Source: DAOQVR01 sp035341665 (GTDB lineage Bacteria > Chloroflexota > Anaerolineae > JAAYZQ01). Taken from it: a stretch of DNA of 64,000 nt. A program made the translations under genes and the position numbers. Below the pieces are notes generated by a model that was not told the origin of the DNA, did no database searches, and was given only the letters and a program-made list of their open reading frames with translations. Below, in pieces: positions 61,501-64,000 of the stretch. Position 1 is the stretch's first letter. Each line of letters opens with the position of its first letter. The DNA lies in assembly GCA_035341665.1 (NCBI GenBank), contig DAOQVR010000019.1:13699-77698 (forward strand). Direction: 5' to 3'.

Positions 61501-64000
61501 CCCCGGATCTGGAGCGCGCGGCGGAGACCGAGAGGGGCATCTCCCCACTCACCATCCCCGGCGTAGTGGGCGGCTCCTACTACGGCAGCCTCGTTGTGAC
61601 CAGCCCGATTACGATCAGCGTCTACCAGCTGAGCTTTGACCTGGTGAACGTGGAAGGTGCCTTGACCGGTGTGGTGGAGGCCAAGGACTCGACGCTTTCG
61701 CCAGAGCCGATCGACCTGACGGGCACTGCCGCCGGCGACGACTTTGTCCTAGCTTCCGAGGTCTTTACCAACGTCGTGAACGGGCGAGTCGTGACGCAGA
61801 GCTTCACCCTGGTCGGCCATGCCGAGGAGGAAGCCGACGTCCTGAAGGGGGTCTACACGAGCACCATCACCAGCCTGTTGCCCGAGCCCATCGTGATCGA
61901 GGGCATCCTCATTGCCACACGTCCCGGCGCGGTAGCCAGCGACGGACTGGTCGTGGAGGCGGGGGCGTGGCGCTTGCCCGTTGATGCCAGCACGCCAATC
62001 ACCGTCACGCTGGTCGACGGTCTCATGCAACCGATCGCAGGCACGGGGACCGTCACCTTTACCACCGACGTGGGAATGGTAGTGCCTTCCACTGTCGAAA
62101 TGGTCGACGGCGTGTCGGTTACCACGTTTGAGGCCGGCAGTGTGCCGGGCCAGGCGATCGTGGTCGCCACGATGGGCGGGATGACAGGGCAGGTGCGGAT
62201 CCAGGTCGCGACCTTCGACGGGCCGACAGCCGAGGCAGGTCCCGACCAGCAGGTGGATCCGGGCGACACGGTCACGCTGGACGGCAGCGGAAGCAGCGAC
62301 CCGAATGGCGATCCTCTCGACTACAACTGGGTGCAGACGGGCGGCGAGGCGGTGAGCTTCACGCCCGACCTGGTGATCACGACCTTCACCGCGCCTGCCA
62401 GCGCCGGCCCGCTGACCTTCACGCTGACCGTTACCGATACGACCGGCCTGGCGGGTAGTGACGTCACTACCGTCACCGTGAGGAACGCGGCACCGACGGC
62501 CGACGCCGGGCCAGATCAGGACGCGGATCCTTGTGCCACGGTCACGCTGGACGGGAGCGGCAGCAGCGACCCGAACGGCGACGCGCTGACCTACCAGTGG
62601 GTGCAGACGGGCGGTGAGGCGGTGAGCTTCACACCCGACCTGGTGATCACAACCTTCATCGCGCCTGCCAGCGCCGGACCGCTCACCTTCACCCTGGCGG
62701 TCACCGACACGGAGCATCTGTCCGACGTTGACAGCACGTTGGTGACCATTACGAACGTAGGCCCGACGGCCGACGCAGGACCGGACCAGGAGGTGGACGC
62801 TGGCGCCACGGTCACGCTGGACGGCAGCGGCAGCAGCGACCCGAACGGCGATCCTCTCGACTACAACTGGGTACAGACAGGCGGCGAGGCGGTGAGCTTC
62901 ACGCCCGACCTGGTGATCACAACCTTCACTGCGCCTGCCAGCGCGGGCCCGCTGACCTTCGCCCTGACCGTTACCGATACGACCGGCCTGGCGGGTAGTG
63001 ACGTCACTATCGTCACGCTGAGGAACGCGGCACCGACGGCCGACGCCGGGCCAGACCAGGAGGCGGATCCGGGCGTCACGGTGACGCTGGACGGCAGCGG
63101 CAGCAGCGACCCGAACGGCGATCCTCTCGACTACAACTGGGTACAGACGGGCGGCACACCGGTGAGCTTCACACCCGACCTGATGATCACAACCTTCACC
63201 GCGCCGTTGAGCGCCGGCCCGCTGACCTTCGCCCTGACCGTCACCGACACGACCGGCCTGGCAGATGGTGACGTCACTATGGTCACGGTAAGGAACGCGG
63301 CACCGACGGCCGAGGCAGGGCCGGACCAGGAGGTGAATCCTGGTGCCACGGTCACGCTGGACGGCAGCGGCAGCAGCGATCCGAACGGCGATGCCCTCGA
63401 CTACTACTGGGCGCAGACGGGCGGTGAGGCGGTGAGCTTCGCGCCCGACCTGGTGATCACGACCTTCACCGCACCCGCCGGCGCCGGACCACTCACCTTC
63501 GCGTTGACCGTTACTGACACGGAGAGTCTGTTTGATACCGACACGACGGTCGTTACCGTGAGAAACCTCGCGCCGACGGCAGAGGCAGGTCCCGACCAGG
63601 AGGTGAATCCTGGTGCCGCGGTCACGCTGGACGGCAGCGGCAGCAGCGACCCGAACGGCGATGCCCTCGACTACTACTGGGCGCAGACGGGCGGTGAGGC
63701 GGTGAGCTTCGCGCCCGACCTGGTGATCACGACCTTCACCGCACCCGCCGGCGCCGGACCACTCACCTTCGCGTTGACCGTTACTGACACGGAGAGTCTG
63801 TTTGATACCGACACGACGGTCGTTACCGTGAGAAACCTCGCGCCGACGGCAGAGGCAGGTCCCGACCAGGAGGTGAATCCTGGTGCCGCGGTCACGCTGG
63901 ACGGCAGCGGCAGCAGCGACCCGAACGGCGATGCCCTCGACTACTACTGGGTACAGACGGGCGGCACACCGGTGAGCTTCACGCCCGACTTGATGATCAC
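52587..64000 (+). CDS. Giant secreted FG-GAP/beta-helix/PKD-like surface protein (partial)
   Basis: Over 3800 residues are in the window and the frame is open at base 64000. In order: a signal peptide (LTALVLIVALLAPARHTAQA); an N-terminal beta domain ending AYPLLVDPLVITPDWT; 21 FG-GAP repeats (about 296-1421); a DUF11-like domain (about 1577-1698, ITKTMMPTEELELPAQITY); a right-handed beta-helix (about 1701-2044, GGGIHISGASPTLRALAL); a long helical/coiled-coil region (about 2050-2770); Ig-like strands; then 90-residue PKD-like repeats from about 3213. Start: ATG at 52587 after GGAGGAGGAGGAG. An adhesin or matrix protein is inferred; no anchor is seen because the end is missing. Confidence 0.9.
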   Translation, partial: MTRRTSRNTQVLTALVLIVALLAPARHTAQASPGEASAEVMARQAMAQQALAPQAAPPGNLANVPGASASWWAAVQEQVQQDVYALGEGRAEGGALSYVGHNPVHGFVLAFSANGVRLVPAGEAAWSLGLRLTSFGHEGRVQPVVGPPVMTVNGKQLEYRHAGLTEWYVNGERGLEQGFVLESPPPGVDSGQPLVFDMALETGLVPELSDDTQSIDFLTQDGSVAVLRYTDLVVVDAAGRELAAHLSVSPGSISIWIDDAGAAYPLLVDPLVITPDWTAEGDEYDSRLGYSVAAAGDVNGDGYDDVVVGASGDVQVYVYYGSATGPAAAAGWSTGGSAAAAAGDLNGDGYDDLVAVNGSVTSVYYGSDTGLGGTAAWSAGGSAAAKAGDVNGDGFDDLAIHLNTDVLVYYGSSAGLPDLPHWSVGGYEGGTAGDVNGDGYDDLVTVAGSDVSVYHGSAAGLASTAAWSAAGEVAGTAGDVNGDGYDDVIVGAPYLSNGQYHEGGVYVYHGSPSGLADAADWSAESDQAEARFGTVVGTAGDMNGDGFDDVVVGTPWFDNGEADEGGVFAYYGSSSGLAGEAHWTAESNQSDSDFGASAAAAGDVNGDGYDDVIVGAPRYYNSQYSLGRAYLFLGPVRVTTDYQWSAGGETAREELGYAVATAGDVNGDGYSDVVVGAPSNEENAPKAGKVYLFYGSPSGLGLAPAWTALGEAEEDGFGGVVGTAGDLNGDGYDDLVVGAPGHGGGKVYVYYGSATGLGGGLWTADGQYGGDEFGSAAGTAGDVNRDGYDDLVVGAGGYPDGSAYGKVYLYHGGANGLGTAADWVAAGQSAGDRFGGAVGTAGDVNADGYGDVVIGVPLADPAGRADAGRASVYYGADGGLPGSAGWSADGAAAGDRLGAAVAMAGDVNGDGYSDLIIGAPFADGGGADAGRASVFQGAVGGLPGSADWVVNGAAAGTRLGAAVGTAGDMDGDGYADVVIGAYGSDSLAGEIQIYQGSSAGLPSTPAWTASGEAAADRLGLAVGTAGDVNGDGFGDVIAGAPGYDGPAGANAGRATVYHGMAGAPGQDADGSWLWNSGTMAESAGDLNGDGYSDVVAGNENQNRAWVFYGSGTGLAVQADWTSSGAAGFGRTVGAAGDVNGDGYADLLVAGESAVHVFYGSAAGLTSGTPDWSAAVEGGYNDPCAAGTAGDVNGDGFGDVIAGSQSANRAWVYYGSPTGLPAEANWTTTGADGYGGTVGTAGDVNGDGFADVVLAGASTLYVYHGDMAGLTPGTPDWSFAVEGDYYTPCTAGTAGDVNGDGYADLIAGAPYAAGYTGKVYLFFGSAWGLDAPLAEIVGEAAGDRFGSSAGTAGDVNGDGFADVLVGAPRAGGYSQPGAAYLYFGSSVGLRPDQEPWIYARSNVESLGKHVAGAGDVNGDGFADLLINAVYTYYWPNQDWAILQLGNDGGGRLALARQTRGDGSGMLVQPWGRATRDSFSVTLHAVHPLGRGRARLQVQACPSATPFGDESCLEYTAADWTETVDAAGVDLSEMAEWLEEDTLYRWRARLLYDSPFSPRGPWHRFLGQSQEADVRAGRLATDLQITKTMMPTEELELPAQITYTLSYVSAGGPAAGVVITDILPASLDNVEVFTSGVAIVDTGVRPGYVWWVGDMAAGEQGVITIAARANATRFVNTAEIAGTSRDVNPLNNVAMVQTHVAGIIFVDASALGADNGSTWVDAYTDLQDALVAAASGDQIWVAEGVYKPTTGANRAATFALADGVAIYGGFAGNEAYLYERDWHAQPTVLSGDIGTVGNNADNVYHVVTAQGVGSTAVLDGFVITGGRATGEDTAGLGGGIHISGASPTLRALALLGNTADQGGGVFSTGGSPVLANVVLSGNAATTGGGLYNEVGSPALINATFSENSATLGGALYDAGGATLVNCIVWDEEPAQSLIAGGGATSITYSDVRGGAAGTGNLDADPQFVSARGSDGLAGTLDDDLRLHTTLRFPSPVIDQGNNSALPADAGDLDGDGDVSEPLPLDMTARARLIGFTALPPMVDMGALEANIVDVLAEGDALLAEGTTFRTQHLQLLSADTPELALQNYSNFNDGEWYYAFCSDYDNVDADGYCPETGPDHVRNDLLDTVDVYRVAVSVWPTATWTTRDGEVLQVWQRGGQGVVRAAVEIGNDHLIFGNEYLVDATDYRFSTAGMPYADQIIAQELDELGQAARQFELIMDLIFRAFSEWRVGDYCNSDQFEAFGMASSLLMSALDETASRYYMLGDSDLARDVYLEASRNQDMHLAALATLAEETDQAYLVNGSWEMLNNVSRMRDRARQIEAGFDFFGFRPDYAPLQPYEQLLLLTEGPDENAGLLGTARDLENQAREAQRTYDTNASNMSTELDLWKYELDEQLFEVCGETEDLDGDGYGDYKTCEGGLMAKNWADFLTATARRALAWNHAQNIALQIQNEQEQAGQTIMVTLAAGREIAAADLAIGKLEANKTTRTTGTGTETGLHNTAEVGVEAWVEFGGKLSTNIDNNEIYISTAAKVSASEKFGADWKSSDTDTTETVWDPAAAQIAAYESIKDLKQAEAQAAIVGAASAETIKNLLLEQSEALEEWQIATTELNQVLVEHDNQLATWSRLVNLFAEAVPTIMTYNSHLLNPAYRLWRDSLTIQSSAAHSLAAQFAYLTARASEYELLTPFPNLDDIFKTRTSNDVRLFLDDLKVWHQALDLPGQLNRYPYTLSVAEDFLFLSDEQLDPDGVLTPEQLAQERYNRLQEAFAQRMDNGDLEIVFTTSLDQQRPGGLFVFSPNIWNNRIAGIGEPLPGNEGIKVNIITTEPVDAGMVEVVLVHDGQATYRNASAQTVVYDPATAVPVGYLVPPDLSPAYTTVVVRPDINGEGGLPNSGLVNLSVATSHWKLRIPASSWGNLDVSQIEDIEIILDTTGRALPGRGAEAAEDSERLAAGLEMAVPSQEWLQQLRAAQQAAPAPDLERAAETERGISPLTIPGVVGGSYYGSLVVTSPITISVYQLSFDLVNVEGALTGVVEAKDSTLSPEPIDLTGTAAGDDFVLASEVFTNVVNGRVVTQSFTLVGHAEEEADVLKGVYTSTITSLLPEPIVIEGILIATRPGAVASDGLVVEAGAWRLPVDASTPITVTLVDGLMQPIAGTGTVTFTTDVGMVVPSTVEMVDGVSVTTFEAGSVPGQAIVVATMGGMTGQVRIQVATFDGPTAEAGPDQQVDPGDTVTLDGSGSSDPNGDPLDYNWVQTGGEAVSFTPDLVITTFTAPASAGPLTFTLTVTDTTGLAGSDVTTVTVRNAAPTADAGPDQDADPCATVTLDGSGSSDPNGDALTYQWVQTGGEAVSFTPDLVITTFIAPASAGPLTFTLAVTDTEHLSDVDSTLVTITNVGPTADAGPDQEVDAGATVTLDGSGSSDPNGDPLDYNWVQTGGEAVSFTPDLVITTFTAPASAGPLTFALTVTDTTGLAGSDVTIVTLRNAAPTADAGPDQEADPGVTVTLDGSGSSDPNGDPLDYNWVQTGGTPVSFTPDLMITTFTAPLSAGPLTFALTVTDTTGLADGDVTMVTVRNAAPTAEAGPDQEVNPGATVTLDGSGSSDPNGDALDYYWAQTGGEAVSFAPDLVITTFTAPAGAGPLTFALTVTDTESLFDTDTTVVTVRNLAPTAEAGPDQEVNPGAAVTLDGSGSSDPNGDALDYYWAQTGGEAVSFAPDLVITTFTAPAGAGPLTFALTVTDTESLFDTDTTVVTVRNLAPTAEAGPDQEVNPGAAVTLDGSGSSDPNGDALDYYWVQTGGTPVSFTPDLMI
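53460..56860 (+). repeat. 21 FG-GAP (integrin-alpha-like) coding repeats
   Basis: Units of about 45-62 residues each contain the calcium-loop motif GD(V/L/M)NGDGxxD(V/L)(V/I)VG. I counted 21, near 53471, 53610, 53748, 53882, 54018, 54203, 54390, 54571, 54759, 54921, 55108, 55299, 55482, 55661, 55838, 55992, 56150, 56307, 56464, 56639 and 56822. As FG-GAP propellers have seven blades, 21 units would make three propellers (inferred). The two first Asp-x-Asn/Asp-x-Asp positions are kept in nearly all. Confidence 0.9.
62226..64000 (+). repeat. 270-bp (90-residue) PKD-like tandem repeats
   Basis: Units start at 62226, 62496, 62766, 63036, 63306, 63576 and 63846, exactly 270 bp apart; six are complete and the seventh is cut by the window end. 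Each reads PTAxAGPDQ, VTLDGSGSSDPNGD, YxWxQTGG, VSF, PDLxITTF, AGPLTF, VTDT, the pattern of PKD/K319L-type Ig-like domains. The bases 63381-63681 are identical to 63651-63951. Confidence 0.95.

Noticed and set aside
62226..64000. Regular 270-bp repeats as a possible CRISPR or satellite array
   Set aside because: Repeats are contiguous, multiples of three and encode PKD-like domains; there are no unique spacers.

Overview
The window is GC-rich, densely coded bacterial chromosome with no rRNA, tRNA, CRISPR array or insertion sequence that I could see. Its gene content is most like a Chloroflexota (Anaerolineae-type) genome, an inference from gene content only: giant BTAD/AAA regulators, FG-GAP and PKD-like surface proteins, Thr/Pro-rich surface stalks, DUF4037, DUF438 and YhfC proteins, and an HdrA/Flx electron-transfer operon. 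Many promoters read as TTGACA-like, 17 bp, TATACT-like, which points to an ordinary housekeeping sigma factor.

Layout. 1-2.8 kb (minus): a SAM-cycle operon mtnA, adenosine-kinase-like pfkB, ahcY (cut by the window edge) behind a SAM-I riboswitch with its own terminator and a readable antiterminator. 2.9-8.8 kb: an MFS transporter and a membrane-anchored surface protein (minus), a lipoprotein TPR lytic transglycosylase with a probably leaderless promoter (plus), and an EamA exporter. 8.9-12.9 kb (minus): a MarR regulator, ABC exporter and DUF885 peptidase operon. 13.1-17.6 kb: BTAD/AAA regulator no. 1, divergent from a membrane protein made of 43-residue Arg-Trp repeats. 17.7-21.5 kb: a DUF4037 operon divergent from a NIL-domain protein plus a KimA-like APC transporter. 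21.6-26.7 kb (minus): a DHA2-type MFS, pirin, a PLDc_N/ABC transporter operon and a GNAT. 26.8-33.8 kb: DUF438/hemerythrin/PAS and DUF1858/DUF2249 proteins, a DEAD-box helicase, an amidohydrolase, and a receiver/histidine kinase pair.

33.8-42.0 kb (minus) is one overlapping operon that I read as an Flx-Hdr complex: fused HdrC-HdrB, a 1138-residue HdrA with a GltD-like insertion, MvhD/FlxD, FlxC, FlxB, FlxA and a cyclic-nucleotide-binding-domain protein. It would pass electrons between NAD(P)H, ferredoxin and a disulfide. 42.0-48.2 kb (plus): a YhfC protease, ABC transporter and Ig/zinc-ribbon membrane protein operon, a PlsC-like protein, and a ComM/YifB ATPase.

48.4-64.0 kb: BTAD/AAA regulator no. 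2, divergent from an 84-residue protein and a giant (over 3800 residues, runs off the window) secreted protein with 21 FG-GAP repeats, a DUF11-like domain, a beta-helix, a helical region and 90-residue PKD-like repeats. The promoter of this giant gene carries four 11-bp direct repeats whose last heptamer lies exactly 8 bp from the -10, the arrangement known for SARP activators. Regulator no. 1 faces a weaker version of the same arrangement. This regulator, box and surface-protein layout, found twice, is the most interesting signal in the window.
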